Assembly: GCA_023515745.1 (NCBI GenBank)
Contig: JALECJ010000002.1
Span: forward strand, 186,001 to 250,000
Reading direction: 5' to 3'
Source of the DNA: Amoeboaphelidium protococcarum
Taxonomy: Eukaryota > Aphelidiomycota > Aphelidea
Length of the DNA: 64,000 nt
Part shown: piece by piece, positions 39,842 to 52,073 of the stretch
How positions within the stretch are numbered: position 1 is the first letter of the stretch
How the letters are laid out: the number at the start of each line of letters is the position of its first letter
The notes under the pieces: model-generated
What the model was told of the DNA's origin: nothing
The model's database searches: none
Seen by the model: only the letters and a program-made list of their open reading frames with translations
Position numbers and translations under genes: made by a program

Positions 39842-41272
39842 GGTGATTACGCTGATTCGACTGATACCTATAGTGTATACGAGTACGAGGAATACTGGAT
39901 GTTGTTACGGAAGTTGGAAGATGAAATGAAGCGCGAAGAAGTGTAGCTTGAAAAATGTAACTGCGCGGCTTCCTGCAATTGCTTGACAAAATTGAGTGCG
40001 AAGAATAAGATTTCCAATTTTCGTAATGCTATTGAATCGCACGTACTCTGTTAATTTGCATTTAGTGATAAAGAGTGAGTAGAAAGAGAAAGCCATCATA
40101 GACAGAATTAGGCAAATTGTATTATCAGAATTAATGATTGCAAGTTAGCTCCCTCGGCAGCTTATGTAATGTCACTGAAGCAGAGGACGTAGATAGACCT
40201 ATTGGCGGAAGACTGGAATATGATGAAGTCGTAGTTCTTTGAGCCGTGGAAGAGTGATACTACGTAGTCTGTAATTACGAAGAAGTTGAATTTTAAGTCT
40301 TAGAGATCGTATTCAGTTATCATGCTTGATCTCAATATTATGACTTGGGAGGAAATGAACAAAGTTGTTGCGGCGCTGAGGTTCTTGTGCTATACTGTCT
40401 TACATTCAAGAGTAGGACTTGGACGCGTCTCGACTTCAAGTTTGTATATCTCACTTAAATATTTAGATGTCGAGACGTTTTCTTCAATGGTATCCTGAAT
40501 GCAATTAGAGTTAGGGATGAGTTGAATCGAGAGTAACTTGAGTTTCTGGAAACACTAAAGGAAGAGGAGGATGTCGATATTGAGTATCAAATGAGACGTT
40601 ACTATCTCTTTGCCACCAGAAGTCTGGCCTTGGCTCATAATCTCAAGATATCTGAATCTGTTACAGCGAAGAAGTTGCGATACAAGGCCAAGGATACTTT
40701 GAAAGAGGAATACCGTGATATTTACCTGGAACTGGCGTTCTGTGAGAGAGTTGATGATCAGATTGAGTTGTGGATTAACGCAGTGGTAATGGTAGTTGCC
40801 AACTTCAAATGAGAAAAGATCTTTAATGGAAATCTTGGTAGAGTAATCGGTTTTGATGAAGAGAACTATCCCATTGTGCGAGTGGCGACTAAGCATGGGC
40901 CAAAAGTTATTCGGATTAAAGGGTACAAGTTTGAATTGGTGACAGGAACGCAAGTAAAGGACGGAGAGCGCGAATAGATGCTGAATAAAATGGTGGTCGG
41001 CGAACGGTTTGCACCACCTTTGATGTTGGCCTATGGATTGACTGTACACAAAGTGTAAAGCGGATAATGTTAGAGTTTGATTATAGATTTTTAACGAATT
41101 ATTCGCCAATGGACATGTATGCGTAGCTCTTGGTAGGGCGAAGGATATTCCAGCCTTGAAGATAAAAAGTCGTTTGCTGTAGAACAAGGATGCTCTTGAT
41201 AACTGGCGTCGTATGATGACTTATAGGGATCCTATGTGTGATACTTTGACTATTATAAGTCCTAATTATTGA
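39842..41272 (+). pseudogene. Decayed PIF1-like DNA helicase
   Basis: The pieces are clear but lie in three frames. From 39842 one frame gives an acidic start and VIMLDLNIMTWEEMNKVVAA, in the position of the Walker B DExSM segment, with DE replaced by DL. From about 40381 another frame gives FKSRTWTRLDFKFVYLTQIF and FFNGILNAIR, the region after the PIF1 GDF motif, then FNGNLGRVIGFDEENYPIV and PPLMLAYGLTVHKVQ. This frame has an in-frame TGA at about 40810. A third frame from about 41095 gives FANGHVCVALGRAKDIPALK, the family's (Y)VALSR ending, and stops at 41270-41272. No Walker A was found. Frame changes, the stop and the lost motif all argue against function. Introns could explain one break but not all. 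Confidence 0.68.
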
Positions 41273-41304
41273 ATTATTTCTCATCTAGTTTCTAGGATCA
41301 ATCA

Positions 41305-43446
41305 TCATTTATTAAGAGCAGTTTACTCAGGTATAAAAGCGCATTCACGCGTAGTTTCAATCATTTGTGATAATTCTTGAGCGTCAACAATCATTGAAGT
41401 CGAGATTGCGTGACAATACTCAGCGGCGAGTGAGACATGAGAGGAGTGTTGTTAGCATGGCAGAATATCCCAGATACCGTCATCATCCGTCGACAATATG
41501 ACAGGAATCTCCAGCTTCCCAAAGTTCTTGATAATAGTATCTGATCTGGACATGATGGCAGAATCGTAAAAGTCGTTTAATAGATACTGATTGCTTGTCA
41601 AGTTGAGCTCGCATACAATCTTATACCTTCTCAGTATTTCTTATATGGCAATGCATGATGTTGATAGAAATGCAATTCCATGGCCGACGCGCAATCCACG
41701 GCAGACATCTTATGGAGATTCTGCTGGCTGTATACCCAATTTCATAATCATGGATTCCAAAACAATCTATGTAATTTGCATGTGACGGTCATAATACTTT
41801 TAAAGATGCTGGCCAGTAATGATGCTAGAACTTCTGGGAATATATTCTCCACAATGAATACGGAATCCAAAAGACTTTCCAGCTACGCCATGTTGTGTAA
41901 AATACTTTGCCACCGAGATAAACCTGTCGTCGACAAAAGCACAGTAAGGAGCTCCCTTCTCGTTACCTACCCAATCGAATCCAACTACCCATGAGAGTAT
42001 GATGTTTCTTAAGCTATTCTTAGAGTCATGCAATACATTTGAGAGTTGTTCCACTTGCTTGAATACTTTGGGATAGAGTGATGATGGAGCTTTTGCCAGT
42101 TTAAAAACTTCCATGTCTGATAGCTGCAGAATCTGATGGACGGCATAATTCGCATAAATCAGAGGATCAAGAATATAATCAGATACAGACTAGGTACTTC
42201 TATTAAAGGAAGCCAAGAATTTAAGCACAAAATCTCTTGGCTTATCATGATAGATCGATAGTCTCTAACGCCAGAAGGGCTTCTATGATGGAGCCTTCTC
42301 TTGAGGTGCATGAGACATTTTATTGGCGCTGCTCTTATTAGACACAGTTCTCTACCTCTTTCGGCTTCGTTCACTTGCATCTTTGCCAGTAGAGCTATCA
42401 TCTCCATCACCACCATCGTCGCATGATGAGGTATCATTTATCGGCTCTTTAATGGACTGGCTCTTACTAAAAGAATTGTTAAGCAAGTGGTGCCAAACAT
42501 GTTCTCGAAGACAATCACCGATGCCCAATGAAAATTCTACGTACCGTACTCCAGCCTTGTCATAGTTGTGAACAACATGATTGAGTAATATTCCTAAAAT
42601 CTCAAGCTTTTATTCATATATACAATCACGCAGCTTAAATCTACTATCAAATTCTGGAGTGAAATTGGATCTGATTTTAGTCTCTAAGAGCAGATTATGT
42701 TCATGGTCTACAATCTATAATCCATCTCCATCTAGAAAAGTGAATGCTGATCTAATCTATGACCTCAAGGATTAACAGTGAACGTTCTTATCATTAGATA
42801 TCAGCTTTACCAGATCCGCATTCCGAATACCATACTTTATGTACTAGAACTACTTCTCCCTTGAATTCAGGACTATGTACGGACGCATAATGTCCGCAAA
42901 CTCCATCTCTAATGATATCAAAGCAGCTGAGAACCGCTTCTCTAGTTCTGCCAATAGCTCCTCCACCTGCAATTCTTATAACTGTTGATCTTTAGCATCC
43001 CAGCTGTACTTGCTATGTATACCCAGAGCAGCTGCAAGAGCATCATACTTGTACACCACGTCGTCTGTGAACAATGTCCTCAAACAATCCCATAAAGTGC
43101 CACTTTTCAAATCTAGAATATCCTACGAGACTGAAACATCTAGGATTGATTCAGCTTGAGGTGTGCATTGTAATTTCCTTAGCAGCTCATCGATGGTGGT
43201 ACCAATATTTAGCTGCTCTTTAAGTAGTCTACCTAGTCGACGGCTGAGTTCTTTTACTGTCAATTAGTTCTAGTTTGGAGGCAAGCAGACAGACTTTGAA
43301 TGCAACAAGTATGTACTCATAATCTGCCCGACCCAAAAGTTGGCATTGCCCATACCAATTAGATGAGTGTGCAGATCATATAAAGACTTTCTATGGATTT
43401 TCTCATTAAGCAACTCTATCAATTGGCCTTTATCATTATTATTCAT
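41305..43446 (-). CDS. Adenosine/AMP deaminase-family protein
   Basis: Single frame of 713 residues. Metal and catalytic motifs of the adenosine deaminase superfamily: LYDLHTHLIGMGNANFW (HxH), SFGFRIHCGEY (the HxGE motif, here HCGE), GLRVGHGIAF, and VILSTDDDGIW. The first about 180 residues after HxH are a helical insertion, and a charged Ser/Lys-rich loop near residue 390 looks disordered. Length is nearer to AMP deaminase than to classical ADA (about 360), but the sequence between motifs fits neither closely. It probably deaminates an adenine nucleoside or nucleotide; substrate is open. The start follows from the first ATG before HxH. Confidence 0.83.
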
Positions 43447-43843
43447 TGTGAGGCCGTGACTTTATTGTTGAGTTGAAACAATGACCAGCGCAGAGGAGTA
43501 AAACAAAGCGACTGTTTCGCGTGGAATGTTTAATAACGAGTTTCTGTAAACCATTGGCATTTCGCAATATAATTTTTATTCACTACTAATCAAATATGGA
43601 ATTTAGTTAAATTAACAATGGGTAGAATGTTTTGCATGAGCAAGTATACTCCGCGTATAAGTTCGTCAATATCGTAAAATATCATGACATTTAAAACTCT
43701 CTGGATAGAGAGGATAGAGAATTTTATTGATCTTTTAAAACGACAGACTTGGCTATCAAACGATCAACAGAATCACCAAACACTTTTTTTACAACATATA
43801 AATCACGCACGAAAAGGTCCAATGCTGGTCATATTAGTTAATT
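43447..43843. other. Intergenic region
   Basis: About 400 AT-rich bp between two minus-strand genes. A plus-strand frame at 43684-43896 overlaps the end of the MICAL-like gene and is judged a shadow. Nothing else was seen. Confidence 0.5.
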
Positions 43844-45559
43844 TCAAAACTTTAACCCGTAAAAATCGAGATAACGTCCTGGCAGAGATGACTTGACAGC
43901 TTTGGATTCAACATCATGCATATGCACCGATTTTACTAAAGCTCCAGAGTAGCGAGTAATGGGATCCGCAGTCCACTTTTCACCTGGCTAGATTTAATCA
44001 ACTGAGAAGACTTTCCAGTTTAATAGCTTGAAAGCAAAATTTCTTTCTTCAGCAATTTTATCTCTATCTTCGCCTGTTATCCATAGATGAGAGACCCACA
44101 CAGCATCAAGAGCATTATGAAATCCTCTGTTAATACCCAGCCCCTGAGGCCAAAAAGGATTTTACAAAGCATCACCGGCAGGACATATCAACGCGTGCTG
44201 ACATTGATCACCATCCTGCGTAGAAGAATCAGTGAGCCACTAAAAAGAATCGACACATAAACCTTTACATGAGAAATCAAAGACTTATACACCATTTTTC
44301 TTGGCAAATTATGCATGGCTCGGTACTTTACAAGCATTGGCAATCTGACGCCCCATTATACGCAGCTAATCAAAGTTCATATTGTCTCCAGTCAGTGTTT
44401 CAGATACTTCGGATCTGATTTCATTTACAATCCCAAACTTATGTAAGGCTTTCAGATTTGTAGTTCCCGCTATAAAATGAGTGCTTCCACGCATATACTC
44501 CAAGTTCTCCAATTCAATGCCGGCAGTGTAGAGAGTACCAAGAACTGTTTACTTCCAATCAGCAGATGAGCGCCACACAATAAACTCGGGCAACTACTTT
44601 TCACCTGATGTAGAATGGTCTTTAGAAAATTCCAGATTGATAACAATCCCTATGGCCTCACCATATTTCGCCACTTTGCGATCAAAGCCAAGCCGCCTAA
44701 TCAGCTTTGATGACTCGCCTTCAGCGACTATTAAGGCATCAAATTAATACTCCTCGGCTTTACTCAGTAAGTCCAATTACTCTACAGATAGCTAGGCTTT
44801 ATCCTTGAAAACTGCGGAATCTTGCGACTCGGCTTTTTCATAAAAGTCAACTTTGGAAGATTATTGCAGACGAGAAGTGTCAGTTTCGGACGGCTTAAGA
44901 GCTAGTTCTTACAGGATAGACGAAGATTATCCTAAATACTTTCGTGCATTGTCAGATGGCAAAGTCCAAACTCTCCAGCCTTAATCTGCGGAATTACCCA
45001 GTTAAAGCGAGGGTCCCAGCACTCCGCATACTCCACGCCCGAGTTCGATATGAGCACCCAACAATAACGCAGCTTTCAGAAGTGCGACTTGAATATTTCT
45101 GGTGCCCAAATGTAATTATCCATGCTTCTAAACTCCGCTAACGAAATAAGTGAGACCAAGGGAACCAAGATCGTCAAGAGTATTCTACCATGTTTTCAAT
45201 ATATTGTGTCTGGAACACTCTTGACGAAGTTCAATCAGTGTGACTTTATGACCAAGCAAAGCAGCCTCGACGCAAGCTCTCAATCCACACGGACCAGCTC
45301 CACTTATAACAATTGATTTCTTGGACTCTTTAATTAATAGCTTGTTCAGCTGCAATCTTTTGTCCAGAACAGCAAAGACTTATTTGGCCTTGAATGGCAA
45401 ATGTTTTAACAAAGAATCCCTGAATTATTCATACCCGTCATGCCGTGGATCTTTACCCAGCAAACTCTGAACTAGAAAAAAAGCTTCAATACATGGAAGT
45501 GAATCATCAGCAATAAGAAATGCCTAAAACGCATCTTTGATCCTTGAATCTGAGCTCAT
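43844..45559 (-). CDS. MICAL-type FAD monooxygenase domain protein
   Basis: Single exon, 571 residues. An N-terminal helical part (DAFQAFLIADDSLPCIEAFF) precedes the FAD-binding motif IVISGAGPCGLRACVEAALL, followed by VTLIELRQECSRHNILKTW with the Arg/His/Asn contacts of MICAL, then ALLKAALLLGVHIE, and a second FAD block PAGDALQNPFWPQGLGINRG with FHNALDAVWVSHLW. MICAL flavoenzymes oxidise methionines of actin using NADPH. Animal MICALs also carry CH, LIM and C-terminal coiled-coil domains; none is present and the gene ends soon after ITRYSGALVKSV, so this is a stand-alone oxygenase. Whether actin is its target is inference. Confidence 0.88.
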
Positions 45560-45802
45560 AATTGAATACAAAGCAGATTACGCAGGCACTTGGAACAACA
45601 CTGAATCAATCAGAAACAATTGAAATTCTTGCGAGATATGATCAACGGCGATTTTGGAAGTTTCTTTGTTCGTGTGCAAGTTTCATACTTTATTTCAACG
45701 TGACTGCACTCAACATTAATCTTGGGGCTTCATATGGCGACAATGACGATCACTTATTGGAGATCGTAGCTCTAATAACGCGGCTACTTTACTATTAGAG
45801 AC

Positions 45803-46759
45803 ATGTCTGTATTGAAGCCGTTTCATATTCAACTAGAACTCAATGTTGACTCACGCGAAGCTGACTATATTTACTCTTGCATTTAGGAAGGTATTCATAC
45901 TGATTGTATCTTTAACTGTGTAATTGAATTATAAAAATTCTTAAGTTCTTGTTGTTGTAGAACTCAAGAATAGTAATACTAAGCCTACCATAACCGTGTT
46001 TAAAGGTACTTGCATCACTCTGAATAATTGCTTCGTGTCTGAGCTTCCACCTCTTGTTAGAATTGAAGGCTGTGCTAAATCTGGAAAGACTACATCAATG
46101 TAGGTTACCTAAATGAATGTACTTCAAATTTTATCAATTGATCGAATGGGTGTAGACTTACAGTTACACATAGCTTCTTGTTGCAGTATTAGAATGGACG
46201 CGTACTTTGGCTGAATTGCGATAATTCGTTCTCTTTGATGAGGTTCGCGTAAATGGCTGATGCGAACAGTAAAGATGGCGAGACCGCGACAGAGAGAATG
46301 TATAGCCTGATGAAACGTGTGGAGTTGGTACATATCTCAAACTGTACATAGTTGCTCGCATCTTTGCACTTGCTTAAATCATAAGGCATTAATAAGGAGG
46401 AATAACGAATAATGGTTATTGATGGACTGGAGGCTCTCTTTCGACCTCTTTTGCAAAAGTTTACCACAACTCAAATGGTGATTTAGGCGATGATACGAGA
46501 TCTTCCGCAGCTTATTGGCAATAACATTTAATGTTGTATCGTAAGTAGTAGACCGTTTGAAATGATTGGTAATCCTAAAAGTAATCGTAAACACTCACTC
46601 TCTATTGACCGTGGTGCTGCATCATTGTCCGCGTAGTGGCGCGATCTGTTTCATCTCAAGATTGATCTTTAGTATACTGACGATGATGGAGGTAGAAGCA
46701 TGTACGTCAACAACTTGTAAAAGTCTTTTTAGATCTCTAATTAAGGTGTTATCTTATGA
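45803..46759 (+). CDS. XRCC2: XRCC2-like RAD51 paralogue
   Basis: Three exons, 45803-45890, 45961-46099 and 46156-46759 (introns 70 and 56 nt), 276 residues. RecA fold: Walker A LVRIEGCAKSGKTTS, a strand after it (NGRVLWLNCDNSFSLMRFAQ), Walker B RIMVIDGLEALFRPL, then CCIVSSRPFE and SLSAQWRDLFHLKIDLQY, which resembles the C-terminal part of XRCC2. Domain order, length and the lack of an N-terminal helix-hairpin domain fit XRCC2, which works with RAD51D in homologous recombination. A different RAD51 paralogue cannot be excluded. It is divergent from the MICAL-like gene, 243 bp apart. Confidence 0.75.
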
Positions 46760-47146
46760 AATGATGATGATGATTTCTCTGGGCTCCAACTTTCTTGATG
46801 TTTAATATGAATGTCTTTTAGCATGGATATTTGCGAAATAGAGGTTGAGTGTGGAACTAAAGATGTTCTCGTTTCTCTATAAACTCAGATTATAAGTGCT
46901 TAAGTCAAATTTACTCACATACTAAACAGGTATCATATTTTAGTTTGTAGACTTTAAACTTCTACTACTGTAATGACAATAATATAGAAACGTTTTCAAC
47001 GCTTTGTTAATCAGACACGTCCCAGAACGCGCGCGGTTTTCGCCGATTCACTTGTTTCAAGTTTGTTGTTGCTAATTAATCGTAATTTCGAAATTTACAG
47101 TAACCATTTGCACTGACATTACTTGGTATTTTATTTGGAAGATAAC
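46760..47146. other. Separase upstream region
   Basis: 387 bp without a gene. At about 47025-47055 there is an ACGCGCGCGG block followed by TTTTCGCCG, resembling E2F/MBF-type cell-cycle sites, about 100 bp before the separase ATG. ACGCG is common in this genome, so this is only suggestive. Confidence 0.3.
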
Positions 47147-50100
47147 ATGAAGAGTTAAAGTACTGAAATAAATAAGTAATTGCCTGTCTTGCTCTAAAGT
47201 GTAAAGAAGCTTCAATTTGATTCTCAGTTCTTCTCTAAATGTCGTGACTTTATTGCTAAAAGCCCTCAGTCTCCGTCGTCTGCTAAAGCCTTGAATGTTG
47301 CCAGTGTCAAGTTGCTTGCTGCTTTGTAGTAAGTACTAAAGTCTTAAGATGTGGTGCTGTCTATGGAATTATTAAAGTTGATGGACTAGCTACTCTATGT
47401 CATTTACACCACAATGAAATACTCTAGCTATGATTCTGAGGATATATACAAATTGAACTATTAAGTCCTGAAAGTAGTTGTAGAGCGCGTTCCTGACGAA
47501 TCTTTATGGCGTTTGGAGTAGAAAATGTTGTAAGATTTCATCTCAAGGATCAATTCTGACTTGGATTAGTCTACGGAAGATAAAGAGAATCAGAATGTTA
47601 AATCGCCATTTGTCATTACAAATACTAGTATAGACTTAAATTTAAAGATGTCCATCTATCTACTTGTTATCAAAGCACAGTATACTGCTGGATAGGATCA
47701 AGATATACTGAAATTCTGGTAGTCCTTAAGTTAAGGTCTGATATCTATTTTTGAAAGTTTTCATGAGTGTCGTGATAGGTACGCTACCTCATTCGTCCAA
47801 TTACTGCTAAAGTCTGCTAGAAGAAGTAATAATCTTTCTGTTTTGGATTACATTCCAGTCTTGAAATCAGTGTCACGGTTAAGCAGTCTCTCCTAAAATG
47901 GCATTCTAGTCAAGGCTGTTTTACAAATACTCTGCCATCTTTTTCAATAGTGTCCAGCAAAGTTAGCTGAAAGAAAGTTGAATGATATTAGTAGTCTCTT
48001 TGAAGATTTCTTACTCCTAGTCGATAATGAGACTGGATAAGACTCTGAATTTGTGTAAATGCTGATAAGCGCGTATAACTCTTATTGCTTAAAGGTAACT
48101 TTTGATCAATTGGATTCCCTTGCGAAAGTCCTTTAAAAGTCGTCATTAACAAGTTATCTCAAACTCCTGATGTCTTTACTTATAGATTCTCATAAATTCT
48201 GTGCCAAGTCGACGCCGAAATACCTCAAATCTGGCACCTTTGCACTGCAATAGCTCTAATCATTGTCTTTGGATCGAGTGATAGACTAAGAAGCTGTTCT
48301 GCTTTGTCTTCAGAGTTCCTTACGATGCTTGGATAAACGTGGCTGCAGTGATGCAAAAGCTTGCAGAGATTTTATTATAACGCTGGTTGATTTGGTGGGC
48401 GATACTCAGTCCAAGCATGTAGTTTTATCGTATTTAATACTTATCAAATTTGCTGAGATTGGTGTAGTTTAAACTAGATGGAATAGAATAATTGACATAT
48501 TCAAATATTTCAATCTTTTAGAAAAGTTGTCTGATGCGCTCTATAATTAGTTTGTGGTGTGTGTGCGGGGTCTCAAGGAAGCTGACGCGCAATAATTTTT
48601 AAGTCTCTCAATACTGAGTATTTGCGAAATTGGATAGTCCCTTAGTAGTTAATAAGAGCAAAAGCTATTAAAGCATTATGTGTTAATGTCCAAGTAAGTA
48701 TCTGACCAATAAGAAGATTTGACCGATAGCTTCACATAGCTTTACATTAAAGCGAGCTCAATTCTGGCGTCGCAAGACAATCTAGTTGCACTGATAGAAA
48801 CGTATCTGCTAAATGATATCGTCTCGATGTCCATTGACAATAAATGTGACCAAGTGTTGCGGTTAGAAGTCGTTCTTTGTTACTTGCTAGGCGTGTAAAA
48901 GGAATACGCGGTAAGTATTTGCGAGCACATGATAAATCTGCAGCGTTTGGACGTCTGCTGGGGAATGTACTAACCCGTTTTGGATAATGATTCTGAAGGC
49001 TATCTAGCATTAAAAGAATCCCTTCTATTGGAAGATCCGGAAGATCCTACTGATTTGCTTTTGGCTAATGCTCTTTTGGTTCGTTGTAAGCTGCCTGATG
49101 ACCATCAACCCAATACCGTAGCTTTTAGTATAGACGTCCTCAGGAAGATTGAATCATTTACGCTGTAATATCTTTTGGCTAGGAATCTGTTCAATGCGTG
49201 TCTATCCGCTGGCTTGATTGAATAGAGTTTGAGCTGCCTTTAGATTATGAAAGAGTTGAAATCGTCTGATTTTATCGCGATGCAGGTTTGGTGGCTAAAT
49301 TTGAAGAATAGATTTCTTGATAGGTAGTGTTTGGAATATAGAACTAGTTCTGTGCACCTGCTTTCTTTAAAAAGCCTAACTGCTATCATGGATGGCGACT
49401 TAGATGCCAGTGATTCGGCGTATAATGAAGCTGGTTTGATTTATGAAGCATTGCCAAGTAAGAGTAAGTACCTTGCTCAAGTATTTTGCTTGATGTTCAA
49501 GTCCTTCGCTTCCTTTTACATTGGATTGTTGGGAGCTGCAATGGATGAATGTAAATCTGCAATGTAACTCATCCGGTCTATGCTGCAACATCCTGTTATT
49601 GTGGAGCATTGGATTAAAGTCACTGACTTGACATATCTTCAGTACGGCCTATGTGAGGTTTATTTATGGAGATGTTTTTTGTTGGTGACGATCGGATCTA
49701 ATTTGGAAGCTGAATATCACCTTGGAAAATGTTTGGAGCTTTGTAAGTCTTTCCAGTTTACTGCTCTATCCACCATTTGTGATTACATGCTACAACTACT
49801 ATTGATACAATGTGGCAAATCATAGAACGAGCTTATCTTGGGTGAATTAAGATTAATGCAGTTTCATGCACCTTTGCCTATTTAGTAGAGAATGGTTTAG
49901 TATTTATCTAATCTGAGAAGTGACTCTAACTAATGTGACTTGGTATCTTAATAGCTGCAAGATTACCATAATAGTCTTAGATCCAATTTGCTATTATTCA
50001 ACTATCTCCGAGTGCACAGCAGTCTGTTTCTCCTCAAACTTCCAGCAAAGGTCAAGTTGAATAATGACAGCTTGATTTGCCAAGAGAAGATCTATCTAGA

Positions 50101-51925
50101 GTGGTTTTAATTGAAGAAAGACTTGTAAAAGTCTCGATATAATAATGGCACTAAGAGGTTCGGACTTGTATTTTCTGATACTTAAATTGGCACCAAGACT
50201 GACCTTGATGTATAAATTTTGCATGTATTCAAGTAGGCATTCATGATTTGCGAACCAGATGAGATCCAGAATCTTGGCTTTGAAATGCTACAAAGCATGC
50301 TATATCTTCATGAGAGCAATGAGATTTCATGGCAATCAATTTTCGAGATTATGCATTTTATGACTGGTATATCATACTGGAGAATGAAGTTTTAACAAAT
50401 CTGCTCTCGTTTGAAAAAGGATGCTTCTCCTCTGTAATGGCCGTAACTAGATAGTGCTGCGAGCCTCGATCTTACTTCGGGTGATTAAGCATCATTACGA
50501 CTATTTCAGAGTTATTAAGAAATGAAGTCTTTTGGTGTAAATATTCCTGCCGGCTGGGTGGTCTTATCTTGTGTGTATGATTCTGGACATTCTGTATTGT
50601 ACATTTCATGCTGGATGGGACCGTAGAATTCGTTTCTATTTCATAGATAGATCAAGCCTGATGTGATGAAGAACATTCAGGACTAGTATCGAGAGGTAAT
50701 GACTGCAAATGATAGACTTAATTCCAGCGGCAAGACTATGACGTCCAAACAGGACAAGATGTTGTGGTGGGACAAAAGAGAATAGCTTGACTTGAAATTG
50801 AAGGATTTGCTATGCCAAGTGTAAGAGCAGCTGTTTGGTTGCCTCTCTGGTGTTATAAGAAGAGCTGCCGACTCCGATATCCCTCAGCTTAAAAAGTTTA
50901 ATGTCTAACTTACCAGTCTTTTTGCCAAGTTTGAAATTTCTCTGATTTCTGGAGAGGGATTCAATCTCATAAGTAGGCTTTGCTTTTAGATGCAGGACGA
51001 TATTGACGATTTTATTCTGGACGATTTACTGCATTTAGTACAGGCAATGCTACCTGCAAATAGCATTAAGGTGTTCTCATCGTAGAAGAAGATGTCCATG
51101 TTTAAGTAGTAATTGCGCTCCATACTGCCGCCTAGATAAATGGAATTTTGTCCATCTCATGAGCACGTAGTTTTAATTCTGGACAAATACCTTCTCTAAC
51201 TGCCTATAGAATCTATGCCAATGTTTCGCCAGTAGTCCGTGAGCCGAGTTATTTCCATGCGACATTTACAAGACTTGTTGGAAATATCGCGCGATTTTGA
51301 TAAGTGGTCATTGTCGCCATCCGACTCTGCAATGCTATGCCAAAATCCAAAGTCTGCTTATGTTCTTAATCCATCTGGAGACCTGAAAGCTACTGAAGAA
51401 CGCTTAAATCCTATACTGAGTTCGTCTTCTGACTTGAATAGATTGGCCCACTTAAGTGACCATAGTATTGAAGAGTGTTTACGAGACAATCATCTGTATA
51501 TGTATTTTGGTCATGGCAATGGCGATTCTTTTTATAAATCTCAGGCTTTGACTCATGTCACCTAGAGTGCAGTCGCGCTATTGTTTGGATGTAGCAGTGC
51601 TCGATTGAAAGATTATCGCTGCTTTGATCCCTACGGTTCTGTAGTCGATTTCATAATGGCCAATTCTCCGCTAGTTGTCGGAAATCTATGGGATGTCACT
51701 GATAAAGAACTAGATAAGTTGAGTGTCCAAATTCTTCTCAGAGCTGGAATTTTGAAGAATTCTGATATCAAAGGAACGTATTTTGAATCACTGTAAATGG
51801 AAGAGAACTGCCTAGTTGTGTCTATTACTCAGGCGGTCGCTTTATCAAGGGATCAGGTTCGACTACCGCACCTCACTGGCGCTTCAATGATTTGTTACGG
51901 TATCCCCGTCAAGTTTACTCATTGA
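47147..51925 (+). CDS. ESPL1: Separase (cohesin-cleaving cysteine protease)
   Basis: One exon of 1592 residues. The first about 1150 residues are helical repeats with few recognisable landmarks. The C-terminal C50 protease domain contains YMYFGHGNGDSFY with the catalytic His, then VALLFGCSSARLKDYRCFDP with the catalytic Cys in GCSSA, and PLVVGNLWDVTDKELDKL. Separase cleaves the cohesin kleisin subunit at anaphase and is held inactive by securin until then. Size and layout match the family. The frame has dozens of in-frame TAA/TAG and stops at TGA after CYGIPVKFTH. Confidence 0.94.
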
Positions 51926-52073
51926 AACTCTCTCTATCAAATATAATCCATCCTCTTTCTCGTTACATCAAGAAATAAATTTCTGAATTGTCAACACTTT
52001 ATTAGTAACTTATACCGCGCTTTTCTTCTTCGAGCTTCATTCAACTTCAATAAACTGTGATAAAATATAAAGT

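Noticed and set aside
40555..41187. Minus-strand 210-residue frame
   Set aside because: Antisense to clear PIF1 helicase motifs on the plus strand; the minus reading resembles nothing.
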